Origin: JAXLRU01 sp046330935
Lineage (GTDB): Bacteria; Actinomycetota; Actinomycetes; Actinomycetales; Kineosporiaceae
Assembly: GCA_046330935.1 (NCBI GenBank)
Contig: JAXLRU010000012.1
Location: forward strand, 10,529 to 74,528
Reading direction: 5' to 3'
DNA length: 64,000 nucleotides
Shown here: positions 8,468-18,165 of the stretch, one piece after another
How the letters are laid out: every line of letters starts with the position of its first letter
How positions within the stretch are numbered: the stretch's first letter is position 1
Notes under the pieces: model-generated
Told to the model about the DNA's origin: nothing
What the model saw: the letters and a program-made list of their open reading frames with translations, nothing else
The model's database searches: none
Translations under genes and position numbers: made by a program

Positions 8468-9030
8468 CACGGAACCTCGTGCGCGAGCAGCCCGTACATC
8501 GCCGAGTCGGACACCTCGCCCGCGACGAACCAGCGCTCGCGCAGGACGCCCTCGAGCCGGAACCCGAGCCGGGTGAGGACGGCGGCGGAGGCGGTGTTGC
8601 GCGGGTCGATGTCGGCCTCGAGCCGGTGCAGCCCGAGCTCGCCGAACGCCCAGCGCACCAGCGCCCCGACCGCCTCGGTCGCATACCCGCGGCCCCAGCA
8701 GTCGTACCGCAGCGCGTACCCGACCTCGCCGCGCCGGTTGGCGTGGTCGAGGGCGAACAGCGAGACGGTGCCCACCACGGTGCCGGCGCCGAGGGGCACG
8801 ATGCCCAGGCGCAGGGCGCTCCCGTCGGCGGCCGCCTCGGCGTCCGAAGCAATCATGGCGCTCGCGCGGGCCGGGTCGACCCACGGTGGGGTGTTCCAGT
8901 AGCGCATGACCTGGGGATCGCCGAACAGCGCGAAGAGCGCGTCCTCGTCACCGTGCTGCAGCGGCCGCAGCAGCAGCCGCTCGGTCTCCAGCCGGACGAC
9001 GAGCGGCGCCGACGCCGCCGCCCCGCTCAC
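8467..9030 (-). CDS. GNAT family N-acetyltransferase (RimJ/RimL-like)
   Basis: The 187-residue protein has the features of Acetyltransf_3 (RimJ/RimL/SpeG-like) GNATs: L-E-T-E-R-L-L-L-R-P-L at the N-terminus, the acetyl-CoA pyrophosphate loop around Y-D-C-W-G-R-G-Y-A-T-E-A, and H-R-L-E-A-D-I-D-P-R-N-T-A-S near the C-terminal half. GTG 9030 overlaps the AI-2E transporter stop (GTGA), and its own stop overlaps the ATG of the GH114 gene, so three genes form a translationally coupled operon. The acetylated substrate is unknown. Confidence 0.85.
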   Translation of the reverse strand: MSGAAASAPLVVRLETERLLLRPLQHGDEDALFALFGDPQVMRYWNTPPWVDPARASAMIASDAEAAADGSALRLGIVPLGAGTVVGTVSLFALDHANRRGEVGYALRYDCWGRGYATEAVGALVRWAFGELGLHRLEADIDPRNTASAAVLTRLGFRLEGVLRERWFVAGEVSDSAMYGLLAHEVP

Positions 9031-10352
9031 CCCTCGGACGCCGCGCCGGCCGGGGCGGCCGCCGGATCCTCGTCGCGCCCCTTGCCGCGCCCGCGCGGCA
9101 GGTGGGGACGCGAGGGTCGCAGCTCGGGGGAGCTGCTGATCAGCGGTGATGCCCATCTCGTGGCGGGGTCGAGGTCCACCAGCACGGCCTTGACCAGCAG
9201 GGTCAGGGGCAGCGCGAGGATCGCACCCAGTGGCCCGATCACCCACGACCAGAACACCAACGACAACCAGGTCAGCGTCGTGGACAGGTTGACGGCGTCC
9301 CCGACGAACTTCGGCTGGACGAGCGACTGGATCACGAAGTTGATCACCGCGTACGAGATCACCACGATGACGGCCTTCTGCCAGCCGCCGTCGAGCAGCG
9401 TGAGCAGCGCGGGCGGGATGACGCCGATCACGAACCCGATGTTCGGGATGTAGTTGGTGATGAACGCGAGCAGGGCCCAGGTCCAGGCCAGGGGGACGCC
9501 GATGAGCTGCAGGGCGATGCCGTCGATCACGGCCACGAGCAGGCCGAAGATCGTCGAGACCACGAGGTAGCGCCTGGTCCCGCGCGCGAAGTCGGACAGG
9601 GCCCGCACGAGCTCGGGACGCAGCGTTCCCGCGGCCGCCAGGCGCCGCGGGAACGACGCCGCGTCCAGCGCCATGAAGAACATCGTGATCAGGATGAACG
9701 TGAGGTTGGACAGCACCGCCCACGTCCCCGAGAGCACGGTCTGCAGCACGGAGACCACCGAGTTGGGGTCGAACCGCTTGAGCGCGTCGGTGATCTGCTC
9801 GTCGTGGACGCCGCGGTCGTCGAGCCACCCGCGGATGTTGTCGTACATCGTCGTCGCCTGGTCCTGGTAGTTCGGCAGCTCGGCTGCCAGCCGCGCCACG
9901 GCGCCGACCAGCGACAGCGCGAGCACCACGAGGATCAGGTACGCCATCAGGAGCGTCACCAGCGAGGCGGGAACGCGGGGGACGCCCCGGCCGATCAGCC
10001 AGCCCTGCAACGGGTGCACGGCGACGATGAGGACCAGCGCCATCAGCACCGGCGCGAGGACGCTGCCGAACGCCTGCATGCCCGCGACGGCGAGCACGAG
10101 ACCGCCGGCGCCGAGCAGCACCGTCAGCCCGCGGGACAGCCCGACGGGCGGGCGGTCACCGGGGCCGGTCGCCGACCCGGTGCCGGGAGCGGGGCCCGCG
10201 GGTGGCGCGGTGGGCGACACCGGCGCGGGCAGTTCGGAGTCGGTGGCCTCGGCGAGCTTGTCGACCGCGCGCTCGAGCACCCCCTGACCGTCAGGAGCGG
10301 GGGCGGGGGAGTCGGAGGGGGAGGCGGGGGCGTCGTCGGATGCGGCTGCCAC
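9027..10352 (-). CDS. AI-2E family transporter
   Basis: The 441-residue polytopic protein belongs to the AI-2E (PerM/TqsA) family. About 90 N-terminal residues are a Pro/Ala-rich cytoplasmic extension. Membrane segments follow, with the characteristic soluble insertion (about residues 165-215) and the C-terminal G-V-P-L-A-W-T-W-A-L-L-A-F-I-T-N-Y-I-P-N-I-G-F signature. Members export small molecules or act as Na+/H+ antiporters; the substrate here is not predictable. GTG 10352 is preceded by TAGCGT with 7 nt between, which fits a leaderless transcript. Confidence 0.88.
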   Translation of the reverse strand: MAAASDDAPASPSDSPAPAPDGQGVLERAVDKLAEATDSELPAPVSPTAPPAGPAPGTGSATGPGDRPPVGLSRGLTVLLGAGGLVLAVAGMQAFGSVLAPVLMALVLIVAVHPLQGWLIGRGVPRVPASLVTLLMAYLILVVLALSLVGAVARLAAELPNYQDQATTMYDNIRGWLDDRGVHDEQITDALKRFDPNSVVSVLQTVLSGTWAVLSNLTFILITMFFMALDAASFPRRLAAAGTLRPELVRALSDFARGTRRYLVVSTIFGLLVAVIDGIALQLIGVPLAWTWALLAFITNYIPNIGFVIGVIPPALLTLLDGGWQKAVIVVISYAVINFVIQSLVQPKFVGDAVNLSTTLTWLSLVFWSWVIGPLGAILALPLTLLVKAVLVDLDPATRWASPLISSSPELRPSRPHLPRGRGKGRDEDPAAAPAGAASEG

Positions 10353-10359
10353 AACCCGA

Positions 10360-10365
10360 ACGCTA
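10360..10365 (-). promoter_or_regulatory. -10 box of the AI-2E operon (leaderless)
   Basis: On the minus strand TAGCGT ends 7 nt before GTG 10352, the spacing expected when transcription begins at the start codon itself. No Shine-Dalgarno is visible before this GTG. Confidence 0.5.
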
Positions 10366-10401
10366 GCGCCCGACGCCCACGCAAGGACCCGCGACGTGCC
10401 C

Positions 10402-11142
10402 TCAGCCCGCCAGGCGACCCGAGGCGGGCGGCATGTGGGGGGCCGACCATGCGGCGACGGACCGCAGGAGCGCGTCGGGCAGCCGCCGCCAGGGCCGGTG
10501 GCCCGACTCGTCGCTGAAGAACACGGTCTCGGCGTGGCGAGCGGCGGCCATCTCGGGCGCGGCCCCCAGGTACTCGGGCGGGACGCCGTGCACGAGGTGG
10601 CACAACCGCGACGCCGGCCAGGCGACGAGCGAGGCGTCGGGCCGGTAGGCCACGTAGTCCTGCCAGGAGCCCTGGAAGGTCACCGTCACCTCGGCCAGCG
10701 ACAGGTAGGCGGGGGCGGGCGTCCGCCCCGGGTTGATCACGACCGCCTGGGCGCCGGCGCAGCGGGCGGCGAGCACGACGCTCGCGAAGTCGTCGAAGTC
10801 CTCCGGGGCGCTGCCGAACCGGTCGAGGTAGACGGCGTGGACGCCGTGCCGCCCCACCCAGTCGCGGGTGCGCGCGGCCACCTCGCGGGCGCTCGTCAGC
10901 CCGTAGGCGGTGTCGATGTACCCGACCATCGGCATCCCCGCGGTGCGCAGCAGCGCCATGACCTCCTCGTAGCCGCGGTCGGCGGGGTCGCCCTGGCCGT
11001 GGCCCGGGTCGACGACGACGAAGTGGGCGAGGTCGGCAGCCCCCGCCAGCCGCTGCCAGAACCACGGGTCCTCGGCGGGGGAGACGAAGGCCGGGACGGC
11101 CAGCCGGACGCGTCGAGGGTCGCCACCAGGGGCCAAGGTCAC
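10402..11142 (-). CDS. Spherulin-4-like glycoside hydrolase
   Basis: The 246-residue protein shows the pattern of the spherulation-specific family 4 (spherulin-4) fold: A-V-P-A-F-V at the start, V-V-V-D-P-G-H-G, M-V-G-Y-I-D-T-A-Y-G, V-Y-L-D-R-F-G, V-V-I-N-P-G-R and V-T-F-Q-G-S. Fungal Sph3 of this family (GH135) hydrolyses galactosaminogalactan. No signal peptide is evident with GTG 11142 as start, so secretion is uncertain; a secretion signal lost by frame change upstream cannot be excluded. It lies 49 bp upstream of the AI-2E/GNAT/GH114 operon on the same strand. Both putative galactosaminoglycan hydrolases are therefore neighbours. Confidence 0.72.
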   Translation of the reverse strand: MTLAPGGDPRRVRLAVPAFVSPAEDPWFWQRLAGAADLAHFVVVDPGHGQGDPADRGYEEVMALLRTAGMPMVGYIDTAYGLTSAREVAARTRDWVGRHGVHAVYLDRFGSAPEDFDDFASVVLAARCAGAQAVVINPGRTPAPAYLSLAEVTVTFQGSWQDYVAYRPDASLVAWPASRLCHLVHGVPPEYLGAAPEMAAARHAETVFFSDESGHRPWRRLPDALLRSVAAWSAPHMPPASGRLAG

Positions 11143-11395
11143 GGCGCCGTCCTTCCGCGCGAACGTGGCGCTGCGTCACGGGAGTGGACGCCGCGGGGGC
11201 CCCGAGCACCTGCGGTCACAGTGTGCGCGCAAACGCGGCAGGAGTCACGGGGTGAGCTCCACAGTGCGTGAGGGCGGCGCCGGGCGGGGCGTCGTGGCCC
11301 GCACGTCCCCCCGATGCACCAGTGGGATCACCCGGACGGCGGTGGGCCCGCGGCCCGGCGGCCGGGACCGGGCCTGCAGGCGTGGCGTGGAGAGC

Positions 11396-13222
11396 TCAGG
11401 CCGCGCTGAGCAGCCCCTTGTCGAGGACGAGCTCGAGGGCGAGGGTGCGGTAGCCCACCTCGCCGAACAGGACGACGACCCGGTCGCTCTCGTAGTGGCT
11501 GATCGTCCCCGCGCCCCAGGTGGGGTGCGTGACGGTGGAGCCGAGCGCGAACGGCCGGTCGAGGCTCTCCTGGCTGCTGCCGGCCTCGCAGTTGTCGCAC
11601 GCCCCGCACACATGCGCGTGGTCCTCGCCCAGCAGCTCCAGCAGCACCCGGCGGCGGCAGTCGAGGGTCTCGGCGTAGGCGCGCATCTTGTCCAGCCGGG
11701 TCGCGTCGTACTCGCGGCGCCGGGCGCGTGCGGCGAGCGCCCGCTCCAGCAGGGGGCCCACGCCGTCGTCGGGGTCGACCGCGGAGTCCAGGCGCAGGCC
11801 GTCGCGGTGGCGGCGCAGCACCCCGACGGTCAGCAGGGTGCCGACGGCGAGGCTCAGGCGCCGCCGTCCGGGCCCGCGCACGGCGCCGTCGTGCCCGGCG
11901 CGCTCGGCGACGGCGTCGGCGATCTCACCGGTCCGCCACCGCCTGCCGCGCCCGCCGTCGAGCACGGCCCCGAGCACCAGCCGCAGGTCGGCCTCCGTCG
12001 ACCCACCGCCGGACTCCAGGTAGCGGCCGAGGGCGAAGTCCTCGGCGCGGAAGAACAGGTGCCCGAGGGCGGCCTCGCCGTCGCGCCCGGCCCGGCCCAT
12101 CTGCTGCACGTACTCGTCGATGCTCGTGGGCGGGCCCGCGTGCAGGACGGCGCGCACGTCGGCGCGGTCCACGCCCATGCCGAACGCGCTGGTGGCGACG
12201 ACGAGGTCGGCACCCGCGCGCCCGGCGAGGAACGCGTCGGCCACCTCGGAACGCCGACGCGCGGCCAGGCCCGCGTGGTAGACCGCCGCGTCGCGGCCCG
12301 CGGCCGTCATGGCGGCGGCGAGCTCCTCGCACCGGCGCCGGGTCGGCGCGTAGACGATGACGGCGCCGTCGACGCCGAGCGCCGCCTCGACGACGGCCTC
12401 GTCGCGGTGGCGGGCCGAGGCGAACACCGTCGCGGCGAGGTGGATCGCGGGGCGGTCGGCCACGCCGACGACGACCGCGGGGTCGCGCATGCCCAGCCGC
12501 TCGGTGATGTCGCGGCGCACTCGTGGCGCGGCCGTGGCGGTCAGCGCCAGCACCCGCGGCGACCCCAGGCGCGCCACCACCAGCCCGAGCTGCAGGTAGT
12601 CGGGCCGGAAGTCGTGGCCCCACTCGCTGAGGCAGTGGGCCTCGTCGACGACGAACAGCGACGGCTCGGCCTCGGCGAGGGCGTCCACGAGGTCGTCGTC
12701 GCGCAGCTGCTCGGGTGCGAGCACGAGGAACTCGATCCGGTGCGCCGCGAAGTCCGCCAGCGCCTTGCGCCGCGTCGCCACCCGTACCGTCGAGTTGAGC
12801 GCGGCGGCGCCGTGCCCGTGGGACCGCAACGAGTGCACCTGGTCGCGCTGGAGGCTGATCGTGGGCGAGACGACGACGGTGGGCCCCGGGCGCAGGTACG
12901 CCACGGTCTCGTAGACGGCGGTCTTGCCGGTCCCCGTCGCCAGCACCGCGAGGGTGTCGCGTTCCAGGGCGCTGAGGACCGCCTCGTCCTGCCCGGGGCG
13001 CAGCTGGTCGATGCCGGCGGCGGTGCGGGCCGCGGCGAGCACGTCGACGGGGACGTCGACAGCGGCGTCCACCGGGCCCTCCTCGAACGAGGCGTCGGGG
13101 GTGTCGGCGACGGGGTCGCCGGAGGCAGGGTCCTGGGGGGCGCTCACCCGCCCCGGGTACCCCGGGACGGCGGCCGTCACTCCCTCGTGACCGGCCGTGG
13201 CGTCCCGCCGCCCCAGCGTCAT
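11396..13222 (-). CDS. RecQ-like ATP-dependent DNA helicase
   Basis: The protein has up to 608 residues and shows helicase motif I A-T-G-T-G-K-T, the DEAH box in D-E-A-H-C-L-S-E-W-G-H-D-F-R, motif VI Q-Q-M-G-R-A-G-R-D-G and a RecQ-type zinc cluster (C-R-R-R followed by C-G-A-C-D-N-C). The C-terminus carries a small domain with T-H-P-T-W-G-A-G-T-I, like the beta-rich tails of actinobacterial RecQ and UvrD proteins, in place of an HRDC domain. It unwinds DNA in recombination and repair. A GTG at 13147 (M-S-A-P-Q-D-P) is an alternative start, since the first 25 residues look unconserved. Confidence 0.88.
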   Translation of the reverse strand: MTLGRRDATAGHEGVTAAVPGYPGRVSAPQDPASGDPVADTPDASFEEGPVDAAVDVPVDVLAAARTAAGIDQLRPGQDEAVLSALERDTLAVLATGTGKTAVYETVAYLRPGPTVVVSPTISLQRDQVHSLRSHGHGAAALNSTVRVATRRKALADFAAHRIEFLVLAPEQLRDDDLVDALAEAEPSLFVVDEAHCLSEWGHDFRPDYLQLGLVVARLGSPRVLALTATAAPRVRRDITERLGMRDPAVVVGVADRPAIHLAATVFASARHRDEAVVEAALGVDGAVIVYAPTRRRCEELAAAMTAAGRDAAVYHAGLAARRRSEVADAFLAGRAGADLVVATSAFGMGVDRADVRAVLHAGPPTSIDEYVQQMGRAGRDGEAALGHLFFRAEDFALGRYLESGGGSTEADLRLVLGAVLDGGRGRRWRTGEIADAVAERAGHDGAVRGPGRRRLSLAVGTLLTVGVLRRHRDGLRLDSAVDPDDGVGPLLERALAARARRREYDATRLDKMRAYAETLDCRRRVLLELLGEDHAHVCGACDNCEAGSSQESLDRPFALGSTVTHPTWGAGTISHYESDRVVVLFGEVGYRTLALELVLDKGLLSAA

Positions 13223-13341
13223 CTCGGCCTGCCGACCGACAGGGCGCTGACCTGCGGCGACGGGACCCTCGTCCCGGGACGGCGGGGCGAAGGTTTCCCT
13301 AGGCTCACCAGCGTCCCCCCGGCCCGCGAGAGGAGCGCACC

Positions 13342-13689
13342 ATGCCCCCGTCGCCCGCGTCCGTCCTCACGGCGCCGCCGACCCTGTCCGTCACGCCTGT
13401 CACCCCCGCCCCGCGCCCCGCCCCGAGCGCGGTCGCCGAGGCCTACGTCGTCTCGACGCACAAGGTGCGCGACCGCGCGGCGGGCCTGCCGCTGGTCTGG
13501 CAGCCCTACGGCGTCCAGCACGCGTGGTTGCCCGGCTCGCGGCGCACCCTGTGCGGCCAGGTGATGACCGGTTGGACCGTGTTCTGGGAGCGCCGCTTCG
13601 CCCCCAACCTCGCCGCCGCCTGCCCCGACTGCGCCGAGGCCAGCCTCCCCGCGACGTCCCGCAGCCGGCTCGACCCGCGCGGCCACTGA
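13342..13689 (+). CDS. Small protein with Cys pairs, unknown function
   Basis: This 115-residue protein matches nothing I recognise. The first 35 residues are Pro/Ala/Thr-rich and probably disordered. The rest contains C-G-Q followed about 20 residues later by C-P-D-C, a possible zinc-binding arrangement, with aromatic residues W-T-V-F-W between. ATG 13342 follows GAGAGGAG, a good ribosome-binding site, and third codon positions are strongly G/C, so it is likely a real gene. It stands alone between RecQ and the decarboxylase-like gene, converging with the latter. Confidence 0.6.
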   Translation: MPPSPASVLTAPPTLSVTPVTPAPRPAPSAVAEAYVVSTHKVRDRAAGLPLVWQPYGVQHAWLPGSRRTLCGQVMTGWTVFWERRFAPNLAAACPDCAEASLPATSRSRLDPRGH

Positions 13690-13699
13690 GCGTCGTCGC

Positions 13700-15177
13700 T
13701 CACGCCACGACCTGCAGCGTCGCCAGCGTGGGATCGGCGGCGTAGGCGATCCGCCCGCCCTCGGTGCGGGTCTCGCGCAGCGCGTGCAGCGCTCCCGCGG
13801 TGATCACCTCGCCGGGCGCGAGCACGGGGACCCCCGGCGGGTAGGGCGCGATCAGCTCCGCGCTCACCCGGCCCACGGCGGCCGACGCCGGGACGGTCTC
13901 GTGCGGGGCGAAGAACGCCTCCCGGGGCGTCATCGCGACGTCGGGGTCGACGTCCCACGACGCCGCCACGCGTACCGGCCGGGGCGGCCCCGAGTGACGG
14001 ACGATCGCGTCGGCCAGCGCCCCGGCGACGGCGGCGACCCGCTCGGGCGGGTCGGCGACGGTGACCATGGCGACGACGAGGTCGCGGTCGGCCATCTCCA
14101 ACGGGTGGCCGCGCTCCAGCAGGTCGGCCTCGACGACGTTGCCGGACGCCCCCGCTCCAGCCAGCAGCACCACGAGCTTGGCGGGGTCGACGACCCGGCC
14201 GGGCGCGTCCTCCAGCACCCGCACCCCCGGTACCGCGGCCAGGCGCGCCCTCGCCGCCGCCACGGAGCCGGCCAGCCGGCGGCCGAGCTGCTCGCCGTCG
14301 AGCTCCAGGAGGGCACGGGCGGCGTCCACCGACGCGAGGATCGCGCCCGCCGGGCTGGTGGTGTGGACGGCGTCGACGGCGCGGGCCAGCCGGTCGGCGT
14401 CGACCAGGCCCGTGCGCGCCAGGAGCACCGCCCCCTGCGAGTACGCGGGCAGCGCCTTGTGGGCGCTGGTCACGACGACGTCGGCGCCGAGGGCCAGCGG
14501 GTGCGGCGGCAGGGCGGAGGACGCTCCGAAGTGGGCCGCCCAGGCGGCGTCGACGACCAGCGGCACGCCCGCGGCGTGCGCCACCTCGGCCAGCCCGGCG
14601 ACGTCGCCGACGAGGCCCGCGTAGGAGGGGTCGCCGACCAGGACGGCGGCGGCGCCGGGGTGGGCGGCCAGCGCGTCCGCGACGGCCGACGGCGACACCC
14701 CGCCCGGGAGCCCGACCTCGGGGTCGACCTCCGGGCGCACCCACACCGGCCGCGCCCCGGACAGGACGAGCCCCGACAGCATCGACCGGTGCAGCGTGCG
14801 CGAGACGACGACCTCGCGGCCCGGCCCCGCCACGGCCAGCGCGGCGGCCAGGTTGGCCTCGGTCGAGCCCCGACGGCGAACCGGCACCAGTCCGCGCCCC
14901 AGTACCGGGCGGCCAGCCGCTCGGCGGCGCGCAGCGTCCCCGCGGCCTCCTTCACCGTGTCGAGGCCGCCGCTGTAGGGCACGTCGTCGCGCACGACGTC
15001 CCCGACCGTGCCCGGACCGCGGGTCCGCTGCTTGTGACCGGGGATGATCATCGGGTACAGCTCGCCCGCGTCGCGGCGCTCGCGGTAGGTCAGCCAGGCG
15101 TCGAGCAGGGGGGCGTGCGCGCGCAGGCGGCAGGCGGGATCGGGCTCGTCGGGAGGCGAGGAGGGCACGGGCAGCAT
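13700..15177 (-). pseudogene. Orn/Lys/Arg decarboxylase-like PLP enzyme, one-base frameshift
   Basis: From ATG 15177 the frame encodes P-L-L-D-A-W-L, I-P-G-H-K-Q and Y-S-G-G-L-D-T, typical of the N-terminus of fold-type I Orn/Lys/Arg decarboxylases. After C-R-F-A-V-G the frame is lost and resumes as G-S-T-E-A-N in another frame. The PLP lysine lies in S-A-H-K-A-L-P-A-Y-S. Adding one C to the forward run at 14868-14871 joins the halves into about 492 residues, matching the short actinobacterial and Firmicute members (lysine or arginine decarboxylases). The product would be a polyamine such as cadaverine or agmatine. Sequencing error is the likeliest cause of the break. Confidence 0.8.
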
Positions 15178-15236
15178 TCTGGCCCGGTCGATCACCGCGC
15201 GGGGGAGCGGCGCCGCAGGGGAGCGGCGCCGCGGGG

Positions 15237-17900
15237 TCAGCGCATCGCGGGCAGCACGAGCCCCGAGGTCGACACACCCCAGCGCACCTGGTCGGCGGGC
15301 ACGGGGCGGCTCCAGAGGAAGCCCTGCGCACGCTGGCAGCCGAGTCCCTCCAGCCGGCGGCGCTGCATGGACGTCTGCACGCCGACCGCGATGACGTCGA
15401 GGTTGAGGGTGCGCCCGATCCCGATGACGGCCTGGACCACGGCGAGCCCCCGCGCGTCCTCGAGCCCCGCGACCACGCGGCGGTCGATCTTCACCTGGTC
15501 GACGGGCAGCGCGGCGAGGTGGGCCAGCGAGCCGATGCCGCTGCCGAACTCGTCGACCGACAGCCGCACGCCGTCGCGGCGCAGCTGGATCAGCCCGCCC
15601 AGCACCTCCTCCGGCGCCGCCTCGAGGTGGGCGGGGTGCAGCTCGAGGGTCAGAGCTCGCCCGGGCAGCCCGTGCTGGTGCAGGAGCGCCCGCACCTGAT
15701 CGGCGAGGCCGGTGGAGCGCAGCTGGCGGCCGAACAGGTTGACGTGGACGCCGGGCCCGTCCTGACCGTCGGCGGCCGCGGTGCGCCACCACGCCCCGGT
15801 CTGGCGCAGCGCCTCCGCGAGCGCCCAGGACCCGACCTCCGAGGCCAGCGGACCCCCCGCGACGACGTCCAGCCACTGGGCGGGTTCCAGGAGGCCCTCG
15901 GTGGGGTGCTCCCAGCGCAGCAGGGCCTCGACGGAGCGGACGCGGCCCGAGGCGAGGTCGACGATCGGCTGATAGTGCAGGCGCAGCTGCCCGGCCTCGA
16001 CGGCGACGGCGGCCTCCTCGGCGATCCGCACGGCGCGCACCGCCACCTCGTGGTGCTCCGGCGCGAACACCGCGAGCTGGCGCTTGCCGTCGCGCTTGGC
16101 CACGTACATGGCGGTGTCGGCGTCCTGCAGCAGCGAGTCGGCGGTGCTGTCGGGCCCCGACAGCGCCAGGCCGATGCTCGCACCGGACCGGTAGGAGGCC
16201 CCCTCGACGTCGACCGGCGAGGTCAGCGCGGCGATGATGCGCGACGCGATGGACTCGGCGACCTCCTGGTCGGGCACCTCCGGGCACAGGACGACGAACT
16301 CGTCACCGCCGAGGCGGGCGACGGTGTCGGTGGGCCGCACGGCGGCGACGACGCGCTGGGCCACCTCGATCAGCACGGCGTCGCCGGCGGCGTGGCCGGC
16401 GGAGTCGTTGATGTCCTTGAAGTCGTCGAGGTCGCAGAACAGCAGGGCGGCGCGGTTGCCGCTGCGGCGGGTCCCGGCCAGGGCGAGCCCGATCCGGTCC
16501 ATCAGCAGCAGCCGGTTGGGCAGGCCGGTGAGGGCGTCGTGGAGGGCGAGGTCGCGCAGGCGGTCCTCGGCCTGGCGGCGTTCGGTGACGTCGACCAGCT
16601 GGGCGCTGGCGCGGACCGGGCCCTCGGGGCGCCCGGGCAGCGGCGCGAGGGCCACCTCGAACCACCGCGGCTGCCCGTCCACGAGATGACGCAGCTCGCC
16701 GTGCCAGCCGGTGAGGTGGCCGTCGCGGACCGCCCCGACGGCGGCGAGCGCCTTCGCGTGGTCCGACGCCTCGATCACGTCCGTCCACGGCTGCCCCGAC
16801 GGGTCGCGCTCCAGCATGCGGACGAGGGACGGGTTGCAGTGCTCCACGCGCGGGGTCTGGCCGAGCTCGAGCACGGCCATGCCGAGCAGGGCGCGGTCGA
16901 AGCTGCGCCGGAACGACTCCTCGCTGTGCGCGAGCTCCGCGGTGAGCCGGTCGCGCTGGTCGGAGGTCAGGGCCAGGGCCAGCGCGACGAGCGCGTTGGT
17001 GACCATGAGCAGCTGGGTCAGGGACTGCGCGGTGAGCGGGTCGTGGCCGCCGAAGGGCCCGCCGCCGTTCACCCACCCCAGCGCCGCGACGGTCGTGGCG
17101 AGGGCCAGCGACGCGGTGGTCCGCCCCACGCCGAGCCGCGTCGCGCCCCACAGCAGGGGCAGCAGCGGGAGGAACGACAGGGCCACGTGGCTACCGGGCA
17201 GGAACACGACACCGCTGACCACGCCGGTGGCGAGCAGCTGCGCGGCGGCCTCGACGCTGCGCCCGGGGCGCAGCTGCGCGGCGGCCTTGTCCTCCACGGC
17301 CAGCAGCGCCGGCAGCAGCACGACCATGCCGGTGCCGTGGGCGGCCGCGGTGGCGCGGGCCAGTTCGAGCGCCGAGGCGAGGTCGCGCCCGGCGAGAAGG
17401 GCGGCGACGGCGAGGACGGCCCCGCCCGAGGCCGCCGCGAGCGCCACCGCGCAGGTGAGGCGGGCGACGTCGGCGCCGCGGCGGGGATGCCAGGCGAGGA
17501 CGGCGACCGCCTCGTCGGCGCTGTCGGTGCGGGGGCCGCGGGCGAGGGCCGCTCGTGGGCCCACGAGGACGGTCACGGTGACGGCGGCCTCGACGGCGGC
17601 CACGACCGTCAGCGCCAGGCACTGCCAGGCGAGCGCGCCGTCCACGGTGGCGGCGACGGCCGTGGCGGCGGTGACGACGGCGAGGGTGGCGGCGCGGCGG
17701 CGCGGCCAGCGGACGACGACCGCGCAGCCCAACCCGGCTGCGGGCCACCACACCGCGGCGTCCATGCCCTCGCGGGAGAACGCGGTGGCACCCAGGTGCG
17801 CGAAGACGAGCACGAGCGCGCCGACGAGCACGAGCAGCCACGGACCGTCGGCCACCTGCCGTCGGCCGGTGCGACGGGGCGCCAGGGACACGCTCGTCAT
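15237..17900 (-). CDS. Membrane sensor with PAS, GGDEF and degenerate EAL domains
   Basis: The 887-residue protein has a MASE1-like membrane sensor (about residues 20-310, eight or so helices), a PAS domain (about 325-440), GGDEF (450-610) and EAL (625-875). The GGDEF site is intact (G-G-D-E-F 531-535), and an RxxD inhibitory site (R-P-T-D, 522-525) sits five residues before it. The EAL half keeps E658, N721 and K804 but reads D-E-F-G-S-G in place of D-D-F-G-T-G, L-E-L-H-P in place of L-E-x-T-E, and A-V-G-V-Q in place of A-E-G-V-E. It is therefore probably a c-di-GMP synthase with an EAL domain that binds or signals but does not hydrolyse. The start codon at 17900 precedes M-T-S-V-S-L-A. Confidence 0.88.
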   Translation of the reverse strand: MTSVSLAPRRTGRRQVADGPWLLVLVGALVLVFAHLGATAFSREGMDAAVWWPAAGLGCAVVVRWPRRRAATLAVVTAATAVAATVDGALAWQCLALTVVAAVEAAVTVTVLVGPRAALARGPRTDSADEAVAVLAWHPRRGADVARLTCAVALAAASGGAVLAVAALLAGRDLASALELARATAAAHGTGMVVLLPALLAVEDKAAAQLRPGRSVEAAAQLLATGVVSGVVFLPGSHVALSFLPLLPLLWGATRLGVGRTTASLALATTVAALGWVNGGGPFGGHDPLTAQSLTQLLMVTNALVALALALTSDQRDRLTAELAHSEESFRRSFDRALLGMAVLELGQTPRVEHCNPSLVRMLERDPSGQPWTDVIEASDHAKALAAVGAVRDGHLTGWHGELRHLVDGQPRWFEVALAPLPGRPEGPVRASAQLVDVTERRQAEDRLRDLALHDALTGLPNRLLLMDRIGLALAGTRRSGNRAALLFCDLDDFKDINDSAGHAAGDAVLIEVAQRVVAAVRPTDTVARLGGDEFVVLCPEVPDQEVAESIASRIIAALTSPVDVEGASYRSGASIGLALSGPDSTADSLLQDADTAMYVAKRDGKRQLAVFAPEHHEVAVRAVRIAEEAAVAVEAGQLRLHYQPIVDLASGRVRSVEALLRWEHPTEGLLEPAQWLDVVAGGPLASEVGSWALAEALRQTGAWWRTAAADGQDGPGVHVNLFGRQLRSTGLADQVRALLHQHGLPGRALTLELHPAHLEAAPEEVLGGLIQLRRDGVRLSVDEFGSGIGSLAHLAALPVDQVKIDRRVVAGLEDARGLAVVQAVIGIGRTLNLDVIAVGVQTSMQRRRLEGLGCQRAQGFLWSRPVPADQVRWGVSTSGLVLPAMR

Positions 17901-18165
17901 GTCTGCTCTCCTCCTGCCCGGCCCGGCGCTGCGTCTGCACGGCGGGTCGGCACGTCGGCGAAGGCCCTACGGGTCACGAGCGACGGTGACGTCCCGTCAT
18001 CGCCCACGGCCGTTCGGGATCACCGGTTCGGTCCACACGTCCGTGCATCGGAGGCCACCGCCCCCGCCTTGAGCCGCAGCCGTGTCCGCCCTGTGACCGT
18101 TCTCGCGGGAGTTCTCGCCAGGGCGGCATGACCTGGCGCGGCGGGATACGGCATCGTTGGGCGGC

